A DNA stretch of 11,812 bases from CAZBYL01 sp964522805 (GCA_964522805.1 CAZFWP010000062.1:1-11812); one strand, 5' to 3'. Positions 1 to 6,703 are shown, counted from the stretch's first letter. Notes: generated by a model from the letters alone, not told the origin. Program-made: numbers and translations.

Positions 1-306
1 TCAATTATCCAAATTAAGGGCATAACCTCCTTTTGGGTGAAAAGCGTCTATTCGGTTCAAGGCAAGGCGGCATTGAAAAGCGAAGTACCGCAAAAGCTGC
101 GCAAAACCGCCTTTGAGTACGGTCTTGATTATTTCCAATATGATTTAAAGAAGAACAAGTACAACATAAAGATATGTTCGCTCTACGCCGACAGTAAAGA
201 GGTATACCGCGAGGGGAACAAAAAGTGGCTCCCTCTCAGGAACGGAACCATTGCGGCCGATGTTCTGGCAAAGGTGAACGAACACCTTGAATCAAAAAAA
301 GACTAA
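1..306 (+). CDS. Unrecognised protein, 5' end cut off by the window edge
   Basis: The reading frame is open from base 1 and ends at TAA 304-306, so the true start probably lies outside the window. A GTG at 37 would give 89 residues, but it has no convincing Shine-Dalgarno sequence at proper spacing: the nearest AAGGG is about 16 bases upstream, and a CCTCC anti-SD-like run lies between. The visible product is lysine-rich and soluble-looking, with several Tyr and Lys in the centre (YFQYDLKKNKYNIKI) and a C-terminal helix-like stretch (ADVLAKVNEHLESKKD). No domain is recognised. The stop codon overlaps the AAAGGAGG ribosome binding site of the next gene, and only 15 bases separate the two genes. 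They are therefore probably co-transcribed and translationally coupled. A role connected with the secreted product of the next gene is inference from position only. Confidence 0.6.
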   Translation, partial: SIIQIKGITSFWVKSVYSVQGKAALKSEVPQKLRKTAFEYGLDYFQYDLKKNKYNIKICSLYADSKEVYREGNKKWLPLRNGTIAADVLAKVNEHLESKKD

Positions 307-321
307 AGGAGGTTGGCAGAC

Positions 322-1554
322 ATGAAACAGATCAGAGCATTGCAAATTGTTACAGCAGCAGTCCTAGTCTATATGGCAATTTTCTCCGCTGATCCTGCTC
401 AGGCGGCGCTATACACAATCTATGAGGGTAAAGCAAAAGGAGCATCATCTTTCACCGCTGCCATGGTTTCTCAGGCACCGGTATACTCGCAAGCCACGGC
501 GAAAGATTCGGCACAGCGGAACAAGACAGCAATGGCCGGAGTAAAGCAGGTATCGCAGTATACTCTCGCCCAAAAGTATGTGAAATTCTTTGAAAAAGAA
601 CAGGAGACCTTCTACAAGACCTTTATGGATGCGGAAATGGCTCTGCGCTACATGTACAGTCAGTATAGGGGCGGCAAAGAGCCTAGCGAGGAAGAGTTTA
701 AGGCGATGAAATTCGCAGCGGAGCTTCTCATAAAGGACATGCAGTCAAGCGCTAAACGCTATGCAAGTAACCTGCGTATGGCAAAGATGGCCATGCTTCA
801 GATGGACGAAAAGGAGCGCACCTTTTTTGCCAAGCATTTAACCGTAATATTTGCTGCTCCGGCTTATGCGGGGGAGATGGACGCCACTGCGCTGGACACG
901 ATAGCAAATGCGTTTAGCAACATATCAGGCGCTACACCTAACATCGACAGCAGAACGATGAGAGAGGTCATGAACGCTAGGCAGGCGAAGAACGAAGCTG
1001 AGGCGGCAAGACACTTAAGAACCTCCTCTCTCTACACCGCCGCCATAATTGGCAGTTCCGTGACGAAAGTGGCCACAACCGCAGTCGGGACTCTGACAGG
1101 TATGATGACAGGCGGCCCCATTGGCGGGACAGCTGCTTTTGTCGGCGGCGTCACCCAGATGACGGTTGATGTTGTGGAGCTCACAGACGAAATAAAAGAG
1201 GCAAGCGGTCAGAGGAGCACAAAGACGCAGGGTCAAAAAAATGTTATCGACACCTTGAAAACTGTGAGCACCATCTCCAGTGTCGTCAACACAGGCGCTG
1301 GCATAAAGGATCTTCCCGACGCGGTTAAGAACGCGGCGACAAAAAAAGAAAAAACACTAGAGATTACAAAGGCAGTAATCGAAACGGTATCTACAGCTGA
1401 ATCTGTGCTGGAAGAGCTGACGAACATCCCTGACAAGCCCGGTGCGCCGGGCAGCAGCGGCGTCAACGCTGTCAAAGAAGCGAAAAGAAGTGTCGGCAGC
1501 AGCGGCGGTGGCGGCAGCGGCGGCGGCGGTGGGTGCAGCGGCGGGTGCAGCTAA
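322..1554 (+). CDS. Secreted protein of unknown function with glycine zipper and Gly/Ser/Cys tail
   Basis: The product has 410 residues from ATG 322, chosen because AAAGGAGG at 305-312 sits 9 bases upstream. A TTG at 313 would overlap that site. Residues 1-28 form a Sec signal peptide: basic n-region MKQIR, hydrophobic core, and cleavage likely after AQA at 27-29. The next 200 residues are helical and charged, rich in Lys/Glu/Met. Residues about 233-285 are hydrophobic and small-residue-rich, with a regular GxxxGxxxGxxxG glycine zipper from about Gly256, as seen in membrane-inserting helices. A Lys/Thr/Val-rich region follows. The C-terminus is a Gly/Ser tract ending GGGGGCSGGCS, with the only two cysteines visible at 405 and 409. 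No family is recognised. A membrane-active or surface protein is possible. The Gly/Ser/Cys tail resembles in composition both the Gly-Cys tails of some bacterial surface proteins and the microcin B17 core, but no modification enzyme is present here. A second AxA-type site (APAYAG, about 179-184) is curious. Confidence 0.8.
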   Translation: MKQIRALQIVTAAVLVYMAIFSADPAQAALYTIYEGKAKGASSFTAAMVSQAPVYSQATAKDSAQRNKTAMAGVKQVSQYTLAQKYVKFFEKEQETFYKTFMDAEMALRYMYSQYRGGKEPSEEEFKAMKFAAELLIKDMQSSAKRYASNLRMAKMAMLQMDEKERTFFAKHLTVIFAAPAYAGEMDATALDTIANAFSNISGATPNIDSRTMREVMNARQAKNEAEAARHLRTSSLYTAAIIGSSVTKVATTAVGTLTGMMTGGPIGGTAAFVGGVTQMTVDVVELTDEIKEASGQRSTKTQGQKNVIDTLKTVSTISSVVNTGAGIKDLPDAVKNAATKKEKTLEITKAVIETVSTAESVLEELTNIPDKPGAPGSSGVNAVKEAKRSVGSSGGGGSGGGGGCSGGCS

Positions 1555-1605
1555 ATCACCTCGCTGAGTATGATAGCAACGATAAAAGATTTTTTGACAG
1601 CATTA

Positions 1606-1639
1606 CAGGCGGCTTCATTCTTTAGAATGGAGCCGCCTG
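1606..1639 (+). terminator. Stem-loop after the secreted-protein gene, possible terminator
   Basis: A 15-base arm (1606-1620, starting CAGGCGGC) pairs with 1625-1639 (ending GCCGCCTG) around a 4-base TTTA loop; the only non-Watson-Crick pair is one G-U. It lies about 50 bases after the upstream stop. It is not followed by a T-run on either strand, so it is an atypical intrinsic terminator. A 3'-end stabilising hairpin or transcriptional boundary is equally possible. Confidence 0.45.
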
Positions 1640-1922
1640 GTAAATTAAAGAGGGGACATTATCAAAGGGGCGGCAAGCAGCGAAAATGTCCGTCCCGGCA
1701 GGGAGTGCTGTGGCGCGCAGCAACAGTGACAGAATCTTCCTCTCTATGAGTGCCGGTTCAAGTTCACCGCTGCCGCGGCAAAATCACTCTCTGCAATATG
1801 CGCCATAAGCGCGCATTTATGGTTTATAATAGCTCAAGTGCCTAAACAAAGTCTCTTCGCAGGGGGAGACCTCTTGATTTGGGCAAATTTTCAGCAGAGA
1901 TGAGAAAGAGAGTTGTTTTGTG
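1640..1922 (+). other. Non-coding leader region of the symporter gene
   Basis: No gene is supported here. Structures seen are: a 7-bp inverted repeat GGACATT (1654-1660) / AATGTCC (1685-1691) with a 24-base loop; a 5-bp hairpin TGCTG/CAGCA near 1708-1724; and, downstream of the proposed promoter, a hairpin with arms 1851-1858 and 1863-1870 (GTCTCTTC pairing with GGGGAGAC through two G-U pairs). A further ATTTG/CAAAT hairpin lies around 1877-1888. The last two would be in the 5' leader of the symporter mRNA. I do not recognise a known riboswitch class. Confidence 0.4.
1804..1830 (+). promoter_or_regulatory. Candidate promoter of the symporter gene with inverted repeat
   Basis: A consensus -10 hexamer TATAAT lies at 1825-1830. 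The -35 region at 17-base spacing is poor (GCCATA at 1802-1807). An inverted repeat CATAA (1804-1808) / TTATG (1817-1821) flanks an alternating GCGCGC core across the -35/spacer region. A poor -35 overlapped by a palindrome suits an activator- or repressor-dependent promoter, but this is inference. The predicted leader would be about 85 bases long. Confidence 0.35.
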
Positions 1923-3269
1923 ATGTCAAAAAGCGTTAGTATGTCTGAGCGTGATTCCTTCACGTCAAAATTCGGTTTTGTTCTGGCCTGTATCGGTTCT
2001 GTGGTAGGCATGGGCAACATCTGGATGTTTCCCGGCCGCGTCTCCAAATACGGCGGCGGTTCTTTTCTGATTCCCTATATCTTTTTTGTGATTATTATCG
2101 GCTTCAGCGGCGTTATCGGTGAGATGGCCTTTGGGCGCGCCACCCGCTCAGGTCCTATCGGAGCTTTTTCCAAGGCCTTTAAAAGCAGAGGCTGGAATGA
2201 AGGAATCGGCGCTGCCATAGGCTGGATTCCCGTGCTCGGCTCTTTGGCTCTGGCTTTGGGTTATTCGGTGGTTGTCGGCTGGATTTTAAAGTATTCCGTG
2301 GGTTCGATTGCGGGCTTTTCCTGGGCACCAAACGGCGTGGAGGAGTTCGGCGCCGCCTTCGGCTCGATGGCTTCCGCCTTTGGCAACAACCCGTGGCAGA
2401 TAGCCGGTCTGGTGATGACCTTTATAATTATGGCAGCAGGTGTCGCCAAGGGCATTGAAATGGCAAACAAGGTGATGATTCCCCTCTTTTTTGTGATGTT
2501 TGTCTGGCTGGGAATTTACATTTACTCGCTGCCCGGCGCGGCAGAGGGCTATAAATATATTTTTTATGTCAACCCCGTCGCTTTTAAAGACCCGATGACC
2601 TGGGTTTTCGCTCTGGGACAGGCTTTTTTCTCCCTCTCGCTGGCTGGCAGCGGCACTTTGATTTATGGTTCTTATCTGAAAGATGATGTGGATATTATCG
2701 ACTCGGCGCGCAAGGTCGCCTTTTTTGACACTTTGGCGGCATTGCTGGCGGCATTGGTGATTATTCCCGCCATCGCCACCACCGGCAGCCGCTTGGATAC
2801 AGGCGGCCCTGGGCTGATTTTTATTTATCTGCCGCACCTTTTTAAGACCATGCCGGGCGGGCGCATTATGATGATAATTTTCTTTGCTTCAGTGCTTTTC
2901 GCCGGACTGACTTCGCTTATTAACCTCTTTGAGACTCCCATCGCCACTTTACAGGAGAAGATGAAGATCAGCCGCAAAAAGGCTGTAGCCGTCATCGCCG
3001 TCATTGGCATTTCCGTTGGCGTCTCCATTCAGGGAATTGTCGGCGGCTGGATGGACGCCGTTTCCATCTATGTCTGTCCCCTGGGAGCTTTTATCGCCGG
3101 TGTGATGTTCTTTTGGGTGTTTGGCTCCGATTATGCTCGCCGTCAGCTGCAAAAGGGGCGCAAAAAGCTGATCGGCGCCTGGCTTGAACCGATGACACGC
3201 TACGTATTCTGCGGGCTTACTTTGTTGGTACTGCTCTTAAGCTGTCTTATCCCCGGCGGCATCGGCTAG
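1923..3269 (+). CDS. Sodium-dependent transporter, NSS/SNF family
   Basis: The product is a 448-residue inner-membrane symporter of the LeuT-fold neurotransmitter:sodium symporter family, expected to import an amino acid or related amine with Na+. ATG 1923 is preferred: a weak AAAGAGAG lies 10 bases upstream, while GTG 1920 and ATG 1941 are alternatives. TM1 carries GSVVGMGNIWMFP at 25-37, followed by GGGSFLIPY. TM5 has the family KGIE...KVMIP pattern near 176-187. TM6 has GQAFFSLSL at 232-240, and TM8 has FAGLTS at 326-331. By recalled alignment with LeuT, the Na2-site Ala/Thr/Ser of TM8 and the extracellular-gate Asp of TM10 (Asp378 in WMD) are kept, but the gate Arg of TM1 is Met35. TM6 reads LSLAGSG where LeuT has LSLGFG, so the substrate pocket differs and the substrate cannot be named. 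The length fits the shorter bacterial members. The gene stands alone, convergent with the ABC operon. Confidence 0.93.
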   Translation: MSKSVSMSERDSFTSKFGFVLACIGSVVGMGNIWMFPGRVSKYGGGSFLIPYIFFVIIIGFSGVIGEMAFGRATRSGPIGAFSKAFKSRGWNEGIGAAIGWIPVLGSLALALGYSVVVGWILKYSVGSIAGFSWAPNGVEEFGAAFGSMASAFGNNPWQIAGLVMTFIIMAAGVAKGIEMANKVMIPLFFVMFVWLGIYIYSLPGAAEGYKYIFYVNPVAFKDPMTWVFALGQAFFSLSLAGSGTLIYGSYLKDDVDIIDSARKVAFFDTLAALLAALVIIPAIATTGSRLDTGGPGLIFIYLPHLFKTMPGGRIMMIIFFASVLFAGLTSLINLFETPIATLQEKMKISRKKAVAVIAVIGISVGVSIQGIVGGWMDAVSIYVCPLGAFIAGVMFFWVFGSDYARRQLQKGRKKLIGAWLEPMTRYVFCGLTLLVLLLSCLIPGGIG

Positions 3270-3280
3270 GAGTTACTCCT
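3268..3280. repeat. Small palindrome spanning both convergent stop codons
   Basis: AGGAG-TTA-CTCCT is a perfect 5-bp inverted repeat with a 3-base centre. It covers the end of the symporter stop (TAG 3267-3269) and the complete stop of the opposing permease gene (TAA, read from 3275 to 3273). It has no adjacent T-run. The T-run near 3294-3300 is 13 or more bases away and lies inside the permease gene, so a standard intrinsic terminator is not supported. Confidence 0.4.
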
Positions 3281-4181
3281 TCCACCTGATGAACTTTTTT
3301 TCCGCCCTTTCAAGGCAATGGTTCAGCAGAGTGATGACGATACCGATCAGTATGATTCCCGCAATGACGTTGGTGTAATTGGCGTAGTCGGAGTAGTTTT
3401 TGATAAAGTACCCCAGCCCGCTTGAGGCACCCATCATTTCTGCCATTGTCAGCAGCAGAAACGAGGTGGAGAGGGTAACGTGGAGATTTTTGATGATTCC
3501 CGGCAGCAGATAGGGAAGGTATATTTTAAATATCATGCCGCTTTTGGTAACTCCCAGAGCCTTCGCCGAGTTGATGATTCTTTTGTCAATGGCGGAGGCT
3601 CTGTTAATGATATTCATCGAGACGGGCCAGAAAATGCCTAAGGTGATTACCAAAGCGGCGGCACAGCGAAAACTTGGCATCAGCGCCACAGCGTAGGGAC
3701 TGTATATTATCGGCGGTATCGGGCTTAAAACTTTGGCGATGGGAAGAAAAATTTCCCGCCAAAAGGGCGTTCTGCCAATAGCCAGCCCCAAAATCACCCC
3801 GCCTGTGAGCGCCAGCGACATGGAGAAGAAGAGCAGCGTCAGAGAAGAGACAATCCCCCGCAGCATCAGCGGCGCGCAGCTTTGGAAAACTTGAAATACT
3901 TCTGCGGGCGGCGGCAGTAATATTGCGGCGGAGAAATCCCCCCTGCCGGCGCACAACTGCCATGAGATGAGCAGCAGCAAGGTTATCATCGTCACCCCGC
4001 AAAGAGAGGCGCGATGTTTTGGCGTGCTGCGGTATTTGCAGAGGAAGGTAGCGAAGATTACCGCAATCGCCGCCAAAAACATGGCGCAACTGCGTAAATC
4101 CGCAGGGTATTTCCCCAACACCAAGCAAAGCAGCCAGATAAAGAGTGCCTGCACGAGCAAAAAACCCGTATGTTTTTTCAT
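3273..4181 (-). CDS. ABC transporter permease, SsuC/TauC-like (binding-protein-dependent)
   Basis: The product has 302 residues and is the membrane channel of the importer encoded with the two upstream genes. It belongs to the binding-protein-dependent permease family of nitrate/sulfonate/taurine type. Supporting features are the ILLPPPAEVF segment (88-96), typical of the entry to the core domain, and an EAA-type loop at about 203-230 (NSAKALGVTKSGMIFKIYLP) that would dock the ATPase. Several further hydrophobic helices are present. Two extra N-terminal hydrophobic segments (about 6-23 and 30-48) make it longer than the roughly 250-residue SsuC type. AAGGAG lies just upstream of ATG 4181. The ATG overlaps the ATPase stop as ATGA, implying coupled translation. 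The last gene of its operon, it faces the symporter gene with 3 bases between stops and no clear terminator. The substrate is unknown. Confidence 0.9.
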   Translation of the reverse strand: MKKHTGFLLVQALFIWLLCLVLGKYPADLRSCAMFLAAIAVIFATFLCKYRSTPKHRASLCGVTMITLLLLISWQLCAGRGDFSAAILLPPPAEVFQVFQSCAPLMLRGIVSSLTLLFFSMSLALTGGVILGLAIGRTPFWREIFLPIAKVLSPIPPIIYSPYAVALMPSFRCAAALVITLGIFWPVSMNIINRASAIDKRIINSAKALGVTKSGMIFKIYLPYLLPGIIKNLHVTLSTSFLLLTMAEMMGASSGLGYFIKNYSDYANYTNVIAGIILIGIVITLLNHCLERAEKKFIRWKE

Positions 4182-4960
4182 TTTCTCCTTGGCCTGCTTT
4201 CGTAAAATCGTCGGGAGAGAGCATCGGAGAGCGCAAAATATTCTTTTGTTTGAGTAATGGCGGCAGTGCGCGGATATGCGAAGGGCACTGGCAGGTCAAG
4301 GCTGAAAGCGCCGTTTTCCATAAAGAGCACCCTTTCGCTCAGCAAAATGGCCTCGTCAATGTTATGAGTGACAAAGAGGACGCTTTTGCCCTCTGTTTTA
4401 TTTTTCGCCAAATCCATAATCTGTGTTTGCAGGGAGCGGCGAATGTCCGGGTCAAGGGCGCTGAAGGGTTCGTCAAAGAGCCAGATATCGGAATCCATCG
4501 CCAGCAGTCTGGCAATGGCCGTTTTTTGGCGCATACCGCCCGACATTTCCGCCGGATATTTATCCTTGCCCGAACAGAGCCCCGCCATATCAAGGGTCAT
4601 TTCGGCGATAATCTGCGACTCCGCGCGGGAAAGACGCCGTGACTGTCTGACGCCGAAGGCGACGTTTTCCGCCGCTGTCATCCAGGGAAAGAGCGAGCAG
4701 TCCTGAAAAACAATCGCTCTGTCTGTGCCGCCGCCCGTTACCGGCGCGCCGTTGACCGAGAGATGTCCTGATAAGGGAAAAATCAGCCCCATCACTAAAT
4801 TCAGCAGAGTGCTCTTGCCGCAGCCGCTGTGGCCGACAACGGCGGCAAATTCGCCGCGCCGCAGCTGAAAAGAGAGCTCTTTTATCACAAAAGTATCTTT
4901 CTCACTGCCGGGATATTTATAAGAGACTGCCTCCGCCGAAATCGCCGCACCTGCGCTCAT
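4178..4960 (-). CDS. ABC transporter ATPase, SsuB/TauB/NrtD-like
   Basis: This 260-residue cytoplasmic ATPase energises the importer. All hallmarks are present: Walker A GHSGCGKST at 43-51, Q-loop Gln86 (VFQDCSLFPW, the class-typical LFPW), signature MSGGMRQ at 139-145, Walker B IWLFDEP at 159-165, D-loop SALD at 167-170, and switch His199 in VTHNIDEA. The start ATG 4960 overlaps the stop of the binding-protein gene as TAATG, and the stop overlaps the permease start as ATGA, so expression of all three is coupled. Full length and intact motifs indicate an active protein. It aligns best with the nitrate/sulfonate/taurine importer ATPases as I know them. Family-level assignment is secure, substrate is not. 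Confidence 0.95.
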   Translation of the reverse strand: MSAGAAISAEAVSYKYPGSEKDTFVIKELSFQLRRGEFAAVVGHSGCGKSTLLNLVMGLIFPLSGHLSVNGAPVTGGGTDRAIVFQDCSLFPWMTAAENVAFGVRQSRRLSRAESQIIAEMTLDMAGLCSGKDKYPAEMSGGMRQKTAIARLLAMDSDIWLFDEPFSALDPDIRRSLQTQIMDLAKNKTEGKSVLFVTHNIDEAILLSERVLFMENGAFSLDLPVPFAYPRTAAITQTKEYFALSDALSRRFYESRPRRK

Positions 4961-6003
4961 TACAAATTATTCGCGGCGAACGCCTGTTTCATCTTTTGGA
5001 AATTTTTGTCCTTGGGATAGCGGCGCGTCATCTCCGACAGCGCCTCACTGTAGATTTTCACATCAATGTTGGCGGAAATATCTTTTTTGGGGTTGTCCGG
5101 TAAGTCGCCGTTCTTCTCCATCACACGGTAAAAATCTTTGATACGGTTGGCGGCGGGGTCCAAAGTCACCACCATCACATTGGCGTAAAGGCAATATTTT
5201 ACATAATCTTCCGGCTGTCCGCTGTAGGCTGTCAAAAGAGCCACCGCTTTTTGCGGGTCCTCCTTCATAAGCTTGTAGGCGCGTAAATTGGCGATTTGAA
5301 ACTTCACTAGCGCAGCGCGTTTTTGCTCAAAGGTGCGCCGCGAGGTTGTCTGACGGCAGCAAACGGCGTTAGGTGCGACAAGGCCGATGTTAAAAGCCAC
5401 GGACAGCCCTTTTTTTTGCGCTATCAGCCCAAAACCGCTGTTGACAAAGCCGATGTCCGCCGCTTTCTTGGACACAGCCTCAATGATCGACTGAAAACCG
5501 TCCAACTGGACAAAGGTGACGTCTTTTTTAAGATCCAGCCCCGCTTCGCGCAGTTTCGCCTTAATGATTAAATGGCCCGTCTCCGGCCTGAAAACGGCGA
5601 TTCTTTTACCCTTAAAGTCGGCGGGCTTGCGGTAGCTGTTTTTATTTTGCGGCAAAGTCACACCCTGACTGCCTTCGGCAATCGTGCCGCCGTAGATTAC
5701 CAAATCCGCACCCTTGGCGATAAAGGAGAGCGAGGGAATAATGCCCAGAGGCAAAATGTCCATCTTTCCCATCTGCACCGCCGTCACACCCTCATTGAGG
5801 TTGGATATCTGCTCTATTTTGACCTCAATTCCCTCTTCGCGGTAGTAGCCCATCTCCTGCGCCAGCACAATCATCGCCGGTTTGATGCTGTTGCCGGTAT
5901 TGCCCACGGTTAAAAGAGGGGCGGCGTATGAGGGAGAGAAAAAAGCGGTGAGGAAGAAAAGGGCGGCAAGCAGAACAAGACAACTCTTACTCTTTTTCAT
6001 CAT
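4960..6003 (-). CDS. ABC substrate-binding protein, NMT1/THI5/TauA-like
   Basis: This is the periplasmic receptor of the ABC importer, 347 residues. The signal peptide covers residues 1-27 (MMKKSKS, hydrophobic core, SYA cleavage site). The mature part begins LLTVGNTGNSIKPAM and shows the family features: MGYYREEGIEVKI near 51-63, AVQMGKMDILPLG near 75-87, then the second-lobe entry FKGKRIAVFRPETG at 130-143 and ADIGFVNSG near 182-190. An adjacent-cysteine motif VCCRQTTS (Cys215-Cys216) lies where the hinge and second domain return. GGAGG at 6008-6012 is 4 bases from ATG 6003 and 7 from the next ATG (6000), so the latter, one residue shorter, may be the real start. It lies 31 bases after the DUF5714 gene and overlaps the ATPase gene. 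The family binds sulfonates, nitrate-like anions, pyrimidine precursors and aromatic acids. The specificity here is unknown. Confidence 0.9.
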   Translation of the reverse strand: MMKKSKSCLVLLAALFFLTAFFSPSYAAPLLTVGNTGNSIKPAMIVLAQEMGYYREEGIEVKIEQISNLNEGVTAVQMGKMDILPLGIIPSLSFIAKGADLVIYGGTIAEGSQGVTLPQNKNSYRKPADFKGKRIAVFRPETGHLIIKAKLREAGLDLKKDVTFVQLDGFQSIIEAVSKKAADIGFVNSGFGLIAQKKGLSVAFNIGLVAPNAVCCRQTTSRRTFEQKRAALVKFQIANLRAYKLMKEDPQKAVALLTAYSGQPEDYVKYCLYANVMVVTLDPAANRIKDFYRVMEKNGDLPDNPKKDISANIDVKIYSEALSEMTRRYPKDKNFQKMKQAFAANNL

Positions 6004-6034
6004 CAGACCTCCAAAAATTTTATAATGTTAATAA

Positions 6035-6625
6035 TTACCCCTTTTCATAGTAGGGGCAATCTGACTCCAAGCACTCTTTATTAAAACGGCTGAATTCACA
6101 TTTGATTTTCTCCGGCAAGTCTATCTCAAGCGACATTTGCCGCAGCAGATAGCTCTTCATAAACCTCAGAGCCGTAAAGGTGTTTCGCTTGCAGCAGCGC
6201 GGGCCGCCCATGTCGGCCATTGCCGCCAAAGCGCCGGCAGTGGCGCGGTTGCACAAAGACCAGCTATCTTTGGAAAGCGGCGTGGTGCCGGTCCAGACGC
6301 TCATAAAAATGCCGCAGCCCAAGGCAGCACCGCAAGCGCCGTAAAAACCGCAAAAAGCCGGCAGCACATTTTTCGCCCTTTCCTCTGCAACCTGCAAATC
6401 ATGAAAAAACTTTTCCTCCGGGATATTCTGCTTTACATAAACGGCAGTCAGCAGCACCGCCGGCACCAAATAGTGGTGGGCGAAATTGTGCATGGGAAAG
6501 TTAGCATCCTCCATAACTTTCAAAGCCGCATCAAAAGGCGAGCGTCCCTGCGGCGAATGAAAATACTCTTTGCAGCAGTCGGTGATTGCCAAAAAACTGC
6601 GTTCCTCGTTCACATTAGCGGACAT
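6035..6625 (-). CDS. DUF5714-like cysteine-rich protein, first gene of the ABC operon
   Basis: The product is a 196-residue cytoplasmic protein with no signal peptide. I recognise the DUF5714 pattern: HNFAHHYLVPAVLL at 46-59, AFCGFYGACGAALGCGIF at 90-107, TGTTPLS at 112-118 and MGGPRCCKR at 139-147. The function of the family is not known. It has eleven cysteines (17, 18, 92, 98, 104, 125, 144, 145, 176, 185, 190), including CC pairs at 17-18 and 144-145, plus His46, His50 and His51. The C-terminal end C-x8-C-x4-C is cysteine-rich. Metal, Fe-S or thiol chemistry is a reasonable inference, unproven. AGAGGG lies just upstream of ATG 6625. It is promoter-proximal in an operon with an ABC importer, so it probably acts on, or senses, the imported compound. 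Domain assignment rests on memory of the family pattern and is fairly confident. Confidence 0.82.
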   Translation of the reverse strand: MSANVNEERSFLAITDCCKEYFHSPQGRSPFDAALKVMEDANFPMHNFAHHYLVPAVLLTAVYVKQNIPEEKFFHDLQVAEERAKNVLPAFCGFYGACGAALGCGIFMSVWTGTTPLSKDSWSLCNRATAGALAAMADMGGPRCCKRNTFTALRFMKSYLLRQMSLEIDLPEKIKCEFSRFNKECLESDCPYYEKG

Positions 6626-6665
6626 TGCTGCACCCTCTTTTCCGAATAAAAATATTAGTAAGTCT

Positions 6666-6697
6666 TAATCTTATATTAGACTACATCTAATAGATTA
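6666..6697. promoter_or_regulatory. Nested inverted repeat, likely operator of the DUF5714-ABC operon
   Basis: Inner arms TATTAGA (6674-6680) and TCTAATA (6686-6692) are perfect, with a 5-base centre CTACA. Outer arms TAATCT (6666-6671) and AGATTA (6692-6697) are also perfect complements. The element fills the spacer and -10 of the proposed promoter, a classic repressor position. The binding protein is not identifiable from this window. Confidence 0.5.
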
Positions 6698-6703
6698 CCG
6701 CAA
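6675..6703 (-). promoter_or_regulatory. Candidate promoter of the DUF5714-ABC operon
   Basis: On the minus strand, TTGCGG (6703-6698) is followed at 17 bases by TCTAAT (6680-6675). The -10 matches the TATAAT consensus at 5 of 6 positions and the -35 at 3 of 6. Transcription would start near 6668, giving a leader of about 40 bases before ATG 6625. Confidence 0.5.

Noticed and set aside
1749..1766. GGTTCAAGTTC resembling a tRNA T-arm
   Set aside because: The flanking bases do not form the required 5-bp stem, and no acceptor or anticodon arms are found nearby.
1640..1922. Possible riboswitch ahead of the symporter
   Set aside because: Hairpins are present but no conserved motif of a known class (glycine, lysine, TPP, SAM, T-box) was recognised.
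2286..2837. Minus-strand open frame of 183 codons inside the symporter gene
   Set aside because: It lies wholly antisense to a clearly recognised NSS transporter, and the product is Gln/Arg/His-rich with no domain.
6137..6649. Plus-strand open frame of 170 codons
   Set aside because: It is antisense to the DUF5714-like gene, which has clear family motifs. The product looks like shadow translation.
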